Below the pieces are notes generated by a model. That model searched no databases. It saw nothing but the letters and a program-made list of their open reading frames with translations, and was not told the DNA's origin. Source: Cubamyces lactineus (lineage: Eukaryota; Basidiomycota; Agaricomycetes; Polyporales; Polyporaceae). Taken from it: 64,000 nt of DNA. A program made the position numbers and the translations under genes. This document shows, piece by piece, positions 1-10,214 of this stretch; position 1 is the stretch's first letter; every line of letters begins with the position of its first letter. The DNA lies in NCBI GenBank assembly GCA_022376465.1, contig JACDTU010000004.1, positions 806,001-870,000 of the forward strand, in the 5' to 3' direction.

Positions 1-359
1 CGGAAGGCCCCTGCATCCCGTTCATCGGCATGTACCTCGCGGACATGCAGCTCGCAAACATCGAGGAGCCGGACAACATCGTCATCCTCTCTTCCTCGTC
101 CTCGTCCGGCGCGCCGCTCTCGCTGATCAACTTCGCGAAGCGCGAGAAGTGGACCGAGGCGATCGACGCGGTCCTGCGGCACCAGGCGAAGCCGTACGCG
201 TTCGCCGAGGACGCGAGCGTTGCGGCGTACATAGAGACGAACATTGCCCTCGCCGGGGAGAAGGACCAGGGCGCGTTCTGGCTGAAGAGCCAGGAGATTC
301 AGCAGGCTGAGCTGCAGCATGCGGACATTCGGAAGGGTCTGGAGCTCGCGGGTTTCTGA
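1..359 (+). CDS. C-terminal end of a Ras guanine-nucleotide exchange factor (CDC25-type), 5' truncated by window edge
   Basis: The reading frame is open from base 3 and ends at TGA 357-359, giving about 118 residues. It begins with GPCIPFIGMYLAD, which matches the conserved PCxPFxGMYLxD block near the end of the CDC25-homology catalytic domain. Next come an acidic turn, a Ser run and a LINFAKREK segment, then a helical tail, as in fungal RasGEFs. Family knowledge: these proteins load GTP onto Ras (cAMP and MAPK signalling) or Rsr1/Bud1. The fragment cannot distinguish a Cdc25 from a Bud5 orthologue because the SH3 and REM regions lie outside the window. No intron is seen in this piece. It converges on the minus-strand Rab5 gene. 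Confidence 0.8.
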   Translation, partial: EGPCIPFIGMYLADMQLANIEEPDNIVILSSSSSSGAPLSLINFAKREKWTEAIDAVLRHQAKPYAFAEDASVAAYIETNIALAGEKDQGAFWLKSQEIQQAELQHADIRKGLELAGF

Positions 360-815
360 GCTCGATCGTCTTGGGTGCCGGGTTCACCGTATTTATTGGT
401 ATCTCTATACTTTCGTTTTTGTTGTATATCGGGCCTGGGAGCCCGCCACATCGCCACTCCCTCCTAACTATAATGCATATATCACTCCCTCGCACGTAGA
501 TCCACACTCGTTAGTACTCGCTGTATCTTGCTCTCTAACATTGTAGTATTCCATATCAATCATATTTAGTGCTCTCCTTGTTCACACCCCGGGGTGGCGA
601 GGCTGCAGATAGTGGAGGGTATCCTCGAGGTGCAGGTCCATATATAACAAGAAACTTGAGAAAGGTAGACTACAAGTAGGAAACTCGATCAATGCGACAA
701 CGAAACAACCTGCGTAGAGGGAAGATGCGATAGGGTGTTGTAACTCCGAGTTCGAAGCGCACACAGGGCGGTGGGGGTAAAGCTGAAAGGTACATGCACA
801 GCGACGGCGATACCC
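360..815. other. Convergent 3' intergenic region, no gene seen
   Basis: This is AT-richer than the flanking exons and should hold the 3' UTRs and polyadenylation signals of the RasGEF gene (plus) and the Rab5 gene (minus). I see no conserved ORF or RNA gene here. Confidence 0.5.
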
Positions 816-1834
816 TCAGCAGTTACACGGTTCGTTCTGGCCCTGTCCAGCGTTCGCTTGCTTGTTAAGATCCACGCCTGCCCTAGCAGCGCCTGGTCGC
901 CCAGCGGCGCCCCGTGCAGAGGGCGGTGCAGTCAGAGGCAACTTCTTGGCTACAAGTACCGCAGTTGCGATCAGTACTGAACGCAACAGAATCTGGAAGG
1001 GACACACCGATGGCGGTGAAAATCTCGGATACGCCCTCACCACTCTTGGCACTGGTCTCGCCCCACATCAGGCCCTCCTCGTCAGCGTACTTCTTCGCCT
1101 CTTCTTGGGAAACCTGGCGCCGTGCCGCAAGATCGAGCTTGTTACCGCAGAGCGCGATGACGATAGAGGGGTCTGCCTGGCGCTGAAGCTCGCGAATCCA
1201 CGACTTGGCCTTCTCTAATGAGGATGCTTGCGTAATGTCATACACTACCACTGCGCAGTTGGCGTTGCGGTAGTACATCGGTGCCTGACAGAACATCGGT
1301 ACGAAGATAAGGGGACATTGGAAGTTGCGTAAGACGTACAAGCGACTGTATGGCTAGGTCAGTCCAGCTAGCTACGTAACGCAGACGGTAGAAATACACA
1401 CCTTATAGCGTTCCTGGCCGGCAGTATCCCTATGCGCGTATATGAGGCCGGAGATCCAGCCATTATGCTTAGAGTTAACCTACCATATCTCGAATTTGAC
1501 GGTGGTTTGGTCCTCAAGAGTCACAGTCTGGGTCAAGAACGCAGCTAGGAGGCATTCAATTAGAGGGGATGATGCGATGTTATGCACGACGTACCTCCGA
1601 TCGTGCTCTCCCGGTAATCATCAAACTGGTCCTTCACAAACCGCAGCACAAGACTAGGTGCGCAAAGCACTTAGTATCTTGCGCCTTTACGCAGACCGAA
1701 GCCTCAATACAGTACCTTGACTTCCCCACAGCGGATTCGCCTGAGAAAGGGACGAGTAAGTGGAATCCGTGGTGTGTTCAGCGAGAGCAGCGCGCACCAA
1801 GAAGAACAAGCTTGAACTGAAACTGCTTGGACAT
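816..1834 (-). CDS. Rab5-family small GTPase (Vps21/Ypt51 type)
   Basis: Eight exons join cleanly: 1798-1834, 1716-1740, 1595-1653, 1484-1544, 1402-1429, 1340-1345, 1008-1284 and 816-949. Together they make 208 residues, typical for Rab5. The motifs appear in order: P-loop GESAVGKSS, switch I with REST-IGAAF, WDTAGQERYKSLAPMYYR in switch II, NKLD, and the ETSAK-S base-binding loop. The tail is variable and ends in Cys-Asn-Cys, the CxC signal for double geranylgeranylation. Rab5 proteins control early-endosome fusion and vacuolar delivery in the GTP-bound state. The 6-nt exon 1340-1345 (encoding Ser-Leu) is required to restore the invariant SLAP sequence. The start at 1834 is the only Met before the first beta strand. 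The gene is head-to-head with the RRM gene at 2271. Confidence 0.93.
1340..1345 (-). other. 6-nt microexon of the Rab5 gene
   Basis: On the minus strand the sequence reads acag|TCGCTT|gtacgt, so it is bounded by good acceptor and donor signals. The flanking introns are 56 and 55 nt. It encodes Ser-Leu of the conserved switch II sequence YKSLAP. Skipping it would delete both residues without shifting frame. Confidence 0.85.
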
Positions 1835-2270
1835 GGCTAGAGAGGACAAGGAGGAGGAGGCGGACAGATGGTCGAGGTGGTCTGGAGACTGAGTGCTATC
1901 GCGCAGCCAGCTGAGCTGACGCCAATGAGGTGAGGACTCCTCGGGGGCGGTTAAGCGCCCGTTCCGTCTGCCCATAATAGGGACGCTTTCCCACGGCCCC
2001 ATTCCTACTCAAGTCGATAAAATTGATCGTCTCCCCCTTTCCTCTTGACCACCACCCTCTACGCATCGTCGTCAACTTAGCGTTGCTCTCTCTTCCCGGC
2101 TTCCGATTCAATTCGAATTGAGCTCATTTTCTGCGCCGACTCTCGATACGCACAACGTTTAGCTGTCGACATAATCTGAGCTACCTGCCACAAGCCGAAC
2201 TCTCCGACACGTCACTGAGCGCACTCTCGATCCGCGAGTTGGAAGATTACCACTGAAGACCCCTGAGAAT
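1835..2270. promoter_or_regulatory. Divergent promoter region between Rab5 (-) and the RRM protein (+)
   Basis: This 436-bp interval separates two start codons that face away from each other, so it must hold both promoters. It has pyrimidine-rich stretches (around 2030-2055) but no clear TATA box. No ORF here looks genuine. Confidence 0.6.
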
Positions 2271-5077
2271 ATGAACCGTCACCATCCGTATGGTGGACCC
2301 TATGATGGTCCACGAAGAGGCGGCCCCGCTGGCAATTTTGGGCCCGGCCCTGATAGATCGCACCGCTTTGATAGAGGTGGCACCCCGCGAGGCAGGGGAT
2401 ACGGTCGTGGTCGTGGCGGCAACCATGGTTCATATGGGGGCTACGGTAACACAGCACCGTACGATCAAGGTCCCCCGCAAGGCGACATGGGTGGTTACAA
2501 CAACTATTACCAGTCAGGACCTCCGCAAGATCAGTACTATCAGAACGGCAACTATGCCGCACCCGTACCCGCACCCGGCCCTGGGCAGTATAATGCCCCA
2601 GACTCTACTGGCGGCTATGACCAGAGCTTTGAATATGAAGGTGCGCTTGAGAATCCCCGTTTAAGCCTTGAGTTGCAGTAGTGTGTGTCGAGGGCGGCGG
2701 ATTCCGGAACCTCAGTCATACTAGGTGTGGACCCGGCTGTGGTTCAGAGCCCCGAGCCCCGCATGGAATGAGCTTTGACATTTGTATGTCTCATTCACAC
2801 CAGCAGTGTTTCTGATTTTTGAGCTCTGCCGGGGTTCGAGTATATCCAAGCCTTCGCTAGTCCGGGATTGCTATATCGTTCTGTGTGCCTGATGAGGCGT
2901 TTTGTCCCCTTCCGCGTCTCCATCATCTAAGTATGTTCTCACATCCCTTCGTTACTCTGTCAGATGGCCTAGGCCAGAACTACAGCCAGGGAGGCAATAA
3001 TGGGCGATTCCAGAAGCGACCCCAACGCCGGGAGCGAGACGACAAGGTGCACGACTCGATCATTGAGGAACGCATTCAACGTGAACGGCCTTGCCGTACT
3101 CTTTTTATACGTAACATTAAGGCGAGTTTGAGTACAACCTAAGCACCCCTTCCACGTTTCCTCATATCGGTGCACGTGCAGTACGAAACCAACAGCGCAG
3201 ATGTAAGACGGTTGTTCGAGGAACATGGCGAAATCAAAACGTTTTTTGACTTGATCGCGAACCGCGGTATGGTATTTGTCACATATGTGAGTCTCCCGTG
3301 GTGCTGTCGGAATCTCTGGTATTGATACTTTTCTTAGTATGACTTGCGCGCTGCAGAAAGGGCACGAGACCGGCTGCAAGGATCCGAGATCAGTGGACGT
3401 CCTGTGAGTTGCCGCTCCTGGTATTCCCACTGTGTAATCGCTGAGTATGCGCGATAGATCGATGTCCACTACTCACTACCTCGCGATGATCATGGCAAAG
3501 GCGCTGATCGTCAGAGAGAACAGGTACGTACAAACGACAACATCGACATATTATTCGCCAACATCCTGCTGCAGGAGCTGCAAGGGACCCTGCTTGTCAC
3601 TCTGCGCAACTCAGCTACAAACCAACCCATCGACGACGAAGAAGTCCGGCGCAAATTCCAGCAGTTCGGCGATGTAAAGTCCGTGAGGCCTGCGGGCGAT
3701 CGTCCCGAGTATGTTTCTCGATTGCACCTCTTCGGCTAAAGCTGAAACGAAGAATCACCTGCAGTCAGCGTTTTGTTGAGTTCTATGACACGAGGGTGAG
3801 TGAGAAACGGTGCGTACTCCTAAGATACGATGCTTACTCCTCTTGGACAGGCCAGCGAAGAGGCTCATGACCGGCTTCGCCACCAAGGGCTACAGGATGG
3901 AGTAATGGAAATTGTCTTTGCATACTCCGGTACCGACGATCCTCGCGGCCCTTCCTCGCCCCAGTACGTGATCACCCCGCGATTTGCGCAAATCAGCTAT
4001 TGACATGTCCAACAGTCATGAACGTGATGACCGTGGCGGGTTTGATCGTCAAAGAGATTGGGATGATCCCCCTGGTAGAGGTCGCCGTGGAGGTCGTGGC
4101 GGTCGTGGACGAGGCCGAGGATACGGTGGCGATGACTCAGGAGGTCGGAAAGACTGGAACAAGGACCGTGATCGGAACCGTCCTCATGAGGATGAGTTCG
4201 GTCGTGCTCAACGTGGAGGTGGTGGTGACTTCAACAGCAATGATCGTTACGGTCAAAGAAACGGGTCTGGTGGCTATGGCGGCCCTGGGCCCTCTTCGGG
4301 CTACGGCGCGCCTCCAGCTAACAACTACGGGCAGGCATCGGCGGCTCCCGCTGAGGTTAGTGATTTAAGTAGACTCTCTTAAACCCTGTGCTGACCTCTA
4401 GATAGGCTGCGGATGAGCGTGAGCGACTCGAGCAGGCAAAGAAAGTGCAACAGGTAAGGTATACTCCACGTCTCATACTGCAGCTACTAACGACCCTCGT
4501 GTAGCTCCTCGCTGCGCTCAAGCAACCCCAGTCAGGACCCGTGCCTCCCGCTGCGGCACCCGCGGCACCACCCTCTGCACTTCCTGCAATGCCACAGATG
4601 CCGCCCGCACCTGCGCCACCAGTAAACCCGTACTATAGTCAAGCTTCTATGCCTATGCCCCCTCAGGCGTCGGCATATCCACCTAATCCCCCTCCCGTAT
4701 CGGCGGCGAACCCGTATTCGATGCCATCGCATTCGTCAACGCCGCAGCCTGCGCAAGGGACGACTCCTGCGCCTCCCATGGCAGGACTTCCTCCAAACAT
4801 CTTGGCACTGCTGCAGCAGAGCACTCAATCGCAGCAATCATCCAGTCAACCAGGAGCTCCTCCGCCCATGCCCCCGTACAGCATGCCTCCCGCGTCAGCT
4901 TTGATAGGTGCTCAGCAAGGCCAACAACAGCCGCATCCCATGCCGGGGCTCCCTCCCCCAAATCCCAGCCAACCAGGGTATCAGCAGTTAATGGCTTACC
5001 TCGTGAGTGTCTAAGCGTCCTTCGTCTCAGTCGTGCAGCGCAGCCTAACTTTGTTTCAGCAATCGCAGAAACGTTGA
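2271..5077 (+). CDS. Mei2-like RNA-binding protein with two RRMs and RGG/Pro-rich regions
   Basis: Eleven exons (2271-2640, 2964-3121, 3182-3286, 3338-3403, 3458-3708, 3765-3795, 3851-3963, 4016-4355, 4406-4453, 4505-5002, 5060-5077) give 665 residues in one frame. The N terminus is a Gly/Arg/Tyr-rich region. RRM1 starts at about residue 162 with RNP2-like CRTLFIRNIK and has an RNP1-like NRGMVFVTYYD. The linker and RRM2 (with GTLLVTLRN and RFVEFYDTR) follow. An RGG-type region, a short charged coiled coil and a long Pro/Gln-rich tail come last. The RRM1-RRM2 pair resembles Mei2/AML proteins, which bind RNA and affect meiosis and mRNA fate, but the C-terminal Mei2 RRM3 is absent. Intron 2641-2963 is unusually long for this window, and intron 3122-3181 starts with GC. 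Confidence 0.85.
3122..3181 (+). other. GC-AG intron in the RRM gene
   Basis: The exon ends ATTAAG and the intron begins GCGAGT, ending GTGCAG. Joining AAG to TAC keeps the RRM1 frame between FIRNIK and YETN. No GT within a few bases gives an open reading frame, so a GC donor is the simplest reading. Confidence 0.75.
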
Positions 5078-5352
5078 GCGCACGATTCTTGACCTGCCAT
5101 GTTGAGCTTCCATGCTTTGCAAACGAGCTCCTCGTGAACCTTATCTTATACTATGTATCTTCGTGTACATGCATGAACAGTTGGTCCTGTCAATCTGGGT
5201 GCATGGTACTCTAGAAACAGCCTGCTTGAGCGTGATGAACAAAGGTGTCAGGGGTCAGGATGAGCGCCTACGCGCTTTGTGGCATTGTGGCGCAAGTCCT
5301 CTTGATCGTTACTTGACTGCGTACTGTACTAGGCCAAGATTACTTAGCACAG

Positions 5353-5905
5353 ATGCTCAACCTCGCCAATCTCCGCACCCTCTTGTCTCGGATACTGTCA
5401 CCTCCTGAGTTACATACGGTAGCATTGTTCACGCCAGAAGGCGAACTGGTTTCCTACGTTTCAGAACCAAGCAGAACGAAGGATCACGTTCGTGTCCTCG
5501 TCGGCCTCAGCACAGAAACATGGCAAGAAGAACGCGACCAAAAAGTCGGCATGGTGGAGTGCGAGGTCTGAGAGTGATTATAGCTCTGATATGCAGAACC
5601 ATTGCTGATGAACTATGGACAGCTCGGACATGTACTCGTGTTGCCTATCGAGGGCTCAAAGAAAGCAGAGGATGACGACCCTCTGATGCTGCTTGCGCTC
5701 AATTCCGACAAGAGCATACCGTTCAGTGCGCTCGAAACAAAAGTAAATATTTTATGCACCGTGAGGGACATTGTACTCATCGTCAATCCCATAGGGAAAG
5801 AAGCTGGTCGAGCATCTGGAGAAGCCCGTCGCGCAGCTCAGCCGCAAATTAGCCGCCCCCTCTCCGCCTGCAAGCCCACGGGGTGACCGTGCAGCGACGC
5901 GCTGA
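5353..5905 (+). CDS. Roadblock/LC7-domain Ragulator subunit, LAMTOR2-like
   Basis: Three exons (5353-5565, 5623-5742, 5795-5905) make 147 residues. The order is a first helix (MLNLANLRTLLSRIL), a strand pair with HTVALFTPEGELVSYVS, a segment DQKVGMVECE joined to LGHVLVLPIE, and a last helix GKKLVEHLEKPVAQLSRKL. This is the roadblock fold, as in LAMTOR2/p14. Family knowledge: Ragulator/EGO anchors Rag GTPases on the vacuole or lysosome and couples amino acids to TORC1. The stop follows a Pro/Ser-rich C-terminal extension beyond the usual ~125 residues. The 275-bp gap to the upstream RRM gene leaves little promoter space. Confidence 0.8.
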
Positions 5906-6523
5906 CAACAGCTATGAGTTTCTAACCCCTACATGTTGTAGGTGAGGTTGTGGCTTCGGTATCTTACCTCCGAGTATACTGATGTATATGGCCATGTGTA
6001 GACCTCACTTCCTCGGAGGGCTTCAGCACAGCAGAATCAAAACCGTAGCGAATCGTCACCGGCATGACTGACAAAGGATACCCCGCGAAAACAGCCTTTG
6101 GCAGTAGTACGGCCCTGGAAGCCGCTCGCCGGCCGTTCCGTCTCATTACATTCCCATAGACAACTCCTTGCTGGGGCCGGGGGCACATTTATACAAACTG
6201 TGGGAGACGTCCCGAGGAATCGGAGGGTGCTTGGCCTGTACTGCGCGATGTACTATATTCACTGATAACTTTGAATCGGCACCTTGAAATTGGCAAGCGG
6301 CAGTATGTGCGGGTCAATATTTTACCATGGTAAGAGATTGAAGATGGCGTCTTTCGTGAAGGAGCGCGACATGAAGTACACTGTCATACATACATGTGTC
6401 TGGCATCAGGATTGAACCAGAAGCAAGCGGCTGAAAGGGGCGCTTGTGGGCGCCACACGAACAGAGCACATAAGTTCGTTCCTTGTACACAAACACCCAG
6501 GAAGGATTCGGTCAGAGCCAGTC
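5906..6523. other. Intergenic region, no gene seen
   Basis: This holds the 3' UTR of the LAMTOR2-like gene and the promoter of the next plus-strand gene. Short ORFs on both strands lack codon bias or family resemblance. Confidence 0.5.
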
Positions 6524-7123
6524 ATGCTCTCCTCGCTCATCAAGAACATATCCTCTGAACCTCTTCCTCCGCCCGTTGCTGATCTACTCGCAAATCCAGA
6601 CCAGGTCAAGACCCGCTATCCGCTCGGGCGCGCTACTCGCTGGCGCACGTCGCGCGCATGGGCTCGTCCCGGAGACAACCCGTCTGCCGCCTTCTACCGC
6701 ATGTACGAGTTCTTCGTCACCGGCTGGACGGTCGCCCTTCGTAACGAGTTCGAGTACTTCTGCACCGCGCACCCCGACTGGGCTGTCGCCGATCTGCCCA
6801 ATCCAGCAGACGAGCATGACCCCGCTCGATACGCGGTGCTCGCGGGCCTCACCGAACTCATGTGCGAATCGTTCAACAGGCGTGTCGAGCACGGCCTGCC
6901 CCGCGACGCGCCGCCCATTGTGGAGGATTGGGAGGAACTCGCACGTAGGCCGAAGGTGTTCGAGAGCGTGCCGGAGTGGACGAAGAAGGTTCGGCCTCTC
7001 GCAGAGGTCCTGCGCATACCCGACCACGAAGGAGTACTGGTGGAAGTGGACGACATTGAGGTCTGCCAGCCTCTGAAGAGACTCAACGTCCTTGTTCGTC
7101 ATCCGCATATCCACTTCATATAA
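6524..7123 (+). CDS. Conserved-looking hypothetical protein, single exon
   Basis: This is a 199-residue ORF with strong GC3 bias and a composition typical of a folded protein (many Trp/Phe/Tyr, few low-complexity runs). I do not recognise the family. The start chosen is MLSSLIKN at 6524. An in-frame ATG at 6446 would add 26 residues that look like 5' UTR. The N-terminal half has a Trp/Arg segment (RATRWRTSRAW) and a helix with FFVTGWTVALRNEFEYF. The C-terminal part is acidic with EVDDIEVCQ. No signal peptide or membrane helix is visible. Confidence 0.7.
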   Translation: MLSSLIKNISSEPLPPPVADLLANPDQVKTRYPLGRATRWRTSRAWARPGDNPSAAFYRMYEFFVTGWTVALRNEFEYFCTAHPDWAVADLPNPADEHDPARYAVLAGLTELMCESFNRRVEHGLPRDAPPIVEDWEELARRPKVFESVPEWTKKVRPLAEVLRIPDHEGVLVEVDDIEVCQPLKRLNVLVRHPHIHFI

Positions 7124-7419
7124 TCGACATTCGCAATAGGCTATCGCATGTATTGGTGAGTGTGATATATATAACGCTTAATTCATAGTATGTATGCTAA
7201 TGATACTATCTACAGGGCCGGTAAACTTCGTTGCGCATCTATCCCGTCGTTATACCATGGACCATGAGCTCGGCTTTTTTGCGACTCACGTACGGATTGA
7301 CCAACATCGTTTGTCGGATACTCGACTAGTAATGAAAGCTACGCTCTGCTCGCGACATAGTGTGCCTATGTAATCCCCGAACAAACTGGTGTAGTGGTAA
7401 GGGTATGATGACAAGTTCT

Positions 7420-8376
7420 CTACAAGTCAATCACAATTGCTCCCCGAACTTGTTCGTCTCTGAATCCACCCAGGGACGCCGCGTTCACAAGGATAGTGCT
7501 CTCCTTGGCCGATGTTCGGCCAAAAACACCGCCAAAGAAGACCACCAGCAAATCCCACCAGCCTCCCGTTCGTGCGAGGATCCGTTCGTATGCTGCCTGT
7601 GCCTTGGTCCACGTTAACGACTCGACCCCACGCGCAGCGTGAATGTGCCCGCAGATGTGCAGCCGAGGCCGGACTTTCCACACCGCCGACAGAAGCGCAG
7701 CGCACCCTGAACCTTTGTCGACGTGATGCACGGGAGGACCGTGTGTGATCAAGATATCGGTGTCAGGAGGAATGGAATCCCACTGCGCTTGCACAGGAGA
7801 CGCGCGGGGGTATTGGAACGCCCACGAACCATGCGCTGGCGTCAGCGGGCTGCCGTATATTCGGAATGTGCGCTCGCGCACGGCGATCGTCGTGGCGGAT
7901 TGCTGGAGGTACACGAGTGCGGGGAACGCGTCTAGCAACGTGGCACGCGCGTCGTCGTCGCTGAGGGCGCGGTCGTGGTTTCCGGCGATGAATATCTTGT
8001 GAGTGTGCGGCTGCGATGCGAGCCACTGGAGAGCGTCGCGCAGTTCCTCTGGGGTGCCTGAGTGGGTGAGGTCGCCTGCGTGTATGAGGATGTCCCCGTC
8101 GGGTAGCGTCCCGAGTTTTGCGTGCTGGCTGTGGGTGTCGGATATGCAGACGACGCGAACGGGCACCTCGTTGGCGGATGATGCCGCGAGTTCGGGCTGT
8201 TTCGAGGTCGATTCGTACGCCTTACGTGCTAGGAAGCGCAGAGGGTCTTGAGTGAATAGTTCGAATGCGGTAGGCTCGCGACGATGGAGGAGTGCATCCA
8301 GGCTCATCGTGGATGTGATGGTAAGGCGGAACGCTGGGAAACGCCCAGAGTCGGCGCACCTGAACCTAGTACACAT
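7420..8376 (-). CDS. Calcineurin-like metallophosphoesterase (MPPED1/239FB-like)
   Basis: An uninterrupted 318-residue ORF carries the whole metallophosphoesterase signature: SDTH (residue ~79), GDLTHSG (~96), GNHD (~131), a THGPP block (~211) and GHIH (~240). These supply the Asp, His and Asn ligands of the two-metal site. The compact arrangement and the IAGNHD and ICGHIHAARG blocks resemble MPPED1/MPPED2-type and fungal Ser/Thr-phosphatase-like proteins that hydrolyse phosphodiesters or monoesters. The substrate is unknown. A second Met (MSLDALL, base 8307) is an equally good start and would drop 23 residues. There is no obvious membrane segment. Confidence 0.88.
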   Translation of the reverse strand: MCTRFRCADSGRFPAFRLTITSTMSLDALLHRREPTAFELFTQDPLRFLARKAYESTSKQPELAASSANEVPVRVVCISDTHSQHAKLGTLPDGDILIHAGDLTHSGTPEELRDALQWLASQPHTHKIFIAGNHDRALSDDDARATLLDAFPALVYLQQSATTIAVRERTFRIYGSPLTPAHGSWAFQYPRASPVQAQWDSIPPDTDILITHGPPVHHVDKGSGCAALLSAVWKVRPRLHICGHIHAARGVESLTWTKAQAAYERILARTGGWWDLLVVFFGGVFGRTSAKESTILVNAASLGGFRDEQVRGAIVIDL

Positions 8377-8670
8377 TTCCTAATTCAGACGCAGCTTCTG
8401 ACCACAGCCGGTGCATACAGCCAAATAATTCAACTCCAAGGCGAATGCCCGTATCCCTTTGGCCACTTACCAGGAAGCGGAAGGTCGGGAGAATTTTCAA
8501 TCAATGCGGTCTACTGGTGAATTCATAACCCGATACGTATAGGATGGTCGCTACTTCGAAAACATAGATGCATGGAGGCGCTCTTTGTGCGAAAGGCCGG
8601 TGCAGGCTCGAAGCGTAGAGTTACAAGCTATCTTACAATGAGAACGTATGAACAACACCCTCTGTAACAG

Positions 8671-9412
8671 CTACGTCTCAATACCCTTGCTCTTGTACTT
8701 AGCCTGGTATCCATCCGCAATGCGTTGAATCATGTTAGCGTCAGGAGGAGTACACTTGAACTCGGTGGCCCATGTGGCGAGCGACGCTTTCGGGACGGGA
8801 CGTCCCCCGGGCGCTGAGACGATCTCGTGGAGATAGGTGATAGCGTCGTCCAGATCGTAGGACTTCGCGCCAGCTTTCATGAGCCGGTCGATCTTCGTCG
8901 TGATAGCGTAGCGCCACGGTGCAGCCAAGACGGTGAGGCCAGACGCCGTGAAGAGAGGACGGTTCTGCCTCCGCGCCTCTTCGTACAAGGCGTTGATAGT
9001 GTCCTCCTAGAGTATAAGGCAATGTGAGCAAGTCGATGTTATGTGAGAAGAACATAAGACCTACGTGCAAGAACACTGCGGTGTGGTTGTTGAGCCACGC
9101 ATCCCCCAGCTTCTTGTCTTTGGCGACAGCCTGCGCAGCTTGGGTGATAGCGGTGACATCGGGGTTCTGCGTCTTGGTGTTGTAGAAGAAGTCGACGTCA
9201 CCCGTGGCAGGGCGAGAGTGGAGGAGGACAGTATTGACAGCGCCGCCCACAGCGACGATGGTGAGGTTCTTGCCCTGGGAGACAAGTTTGTTGGCAACAA
9301 GCTTGAGTAGGTCCGAGATCTCGGCGGAGGAGAGGTCTTTCTCGGGGATGTCACGTCTGTTGACGAGCTCGCGGAGAGTATCGGCGCCGTTCTTGGATAT
9401 GATCGCACCCAT
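8671..9412 (-). CDS. Nucleotidyltransferase-like protein (pol-beta/MNT superfamily resemblance)
   Basis: Two exons (9065-9412, 8671-9006) joined across a 58-nt intron give 227 residues. After a helical N terminus it has IVAVGGAVNTVLL followed by TGDVDFFY. That is the GG/GS helix plus hDhDh strand of nucleotidyltransferase-fold proteins (AbiEii/DUF6036-like). The second half is helical (KIDRLMKAGAKSYDLDDAI, then a lid with WATEF). Basidiomycetes carry many such proteins of unknown substrate. Whether it is catalytic is uncertain, because only the first Asp pair is obvious and a third Asp strand is not clear. The start MGAIIS at 9412 is preferred over an upstream Met at 9457 because the extension is poorly coding. 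Confidence 0.7.
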
Positions 9413-10214
9413 GGTTGGAAGGTGTTGATGAGCAGAGAATGTGTCGGGGGATTGCACTTTCTTAGTGCTGTTAGCACCAGCAATTTATACGCGAATCCAT
9501 AGCTTGGAAGGCTGTCAAACCTGGGAGTCGGCGCGCCTTCTTACCAGCCTAGCTCGAGTTCAAACCTTCAGGACTACCACCGGCGTAGAGTCTAAGGCCT
9601 GCCACCATCCTCACAGTTCAAACGTTCGTAGTAGGGTTTGGTACCCCTACAAGTGGTTACAAAAGTGCTGGAAAGAGATCTGGTTAGCGTTGAGCTTCAG
9701 GTGAGTTGTGGATACGATGCCCAATGTCCCACTTACAATCACAAAATACCTCTTGCTGTTGCTTTTACGTAGACAATGGTACAGACAGTTCTTCCAGTCA
9801 GCCGCGTATTGCGTGATGCTGCGCTTGCTATTACTGCCGGCGCCCGGGGAGAACCTGGGAGCGAATCTAGTGGCTTTACCGCGGTTCTGGCGTCGTACAC
9901 GCCCAGATAACAGAGGAATGCACACAATAGCGCTTCTTTGGTGCATGGACGAGAGAACACATGGGTATGTACTGCGGTGCTGGCTGTGGTTGTGGCAGCG
10001 ATGAAAGGACCGAAGGACGTCATTCGTGGTTTGCAGTCGGACCGCGAACGCGCCCAGCGCGACGAACGCCAGACGCGGGCACGTCGGGCGCTGTCTCATC
10101 CGACCTCATCCTCCTCCCTCCGAGCTCTCGACGTCTGCCAACGTCAGCTCTCCCCCTCTCCTCTCTCTTGCCTCACTGTCTCGCTCGACGCCTGCGGTAG
10201 CGTCCTTGCTGGTC
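9413..10214. other. Divergent promoter region, no gene seen
   Basis: This is about 800 bp between the divergent start codons of the nucleotidyltransferase-like gene (minus) and COQ1 (plus). A pyrimidine-rich stretch lies at ~10125-10180 just before the COQ1 start, as in many fungal promoters. The ORFs here show no family resemblance. Confidence 0.5.
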
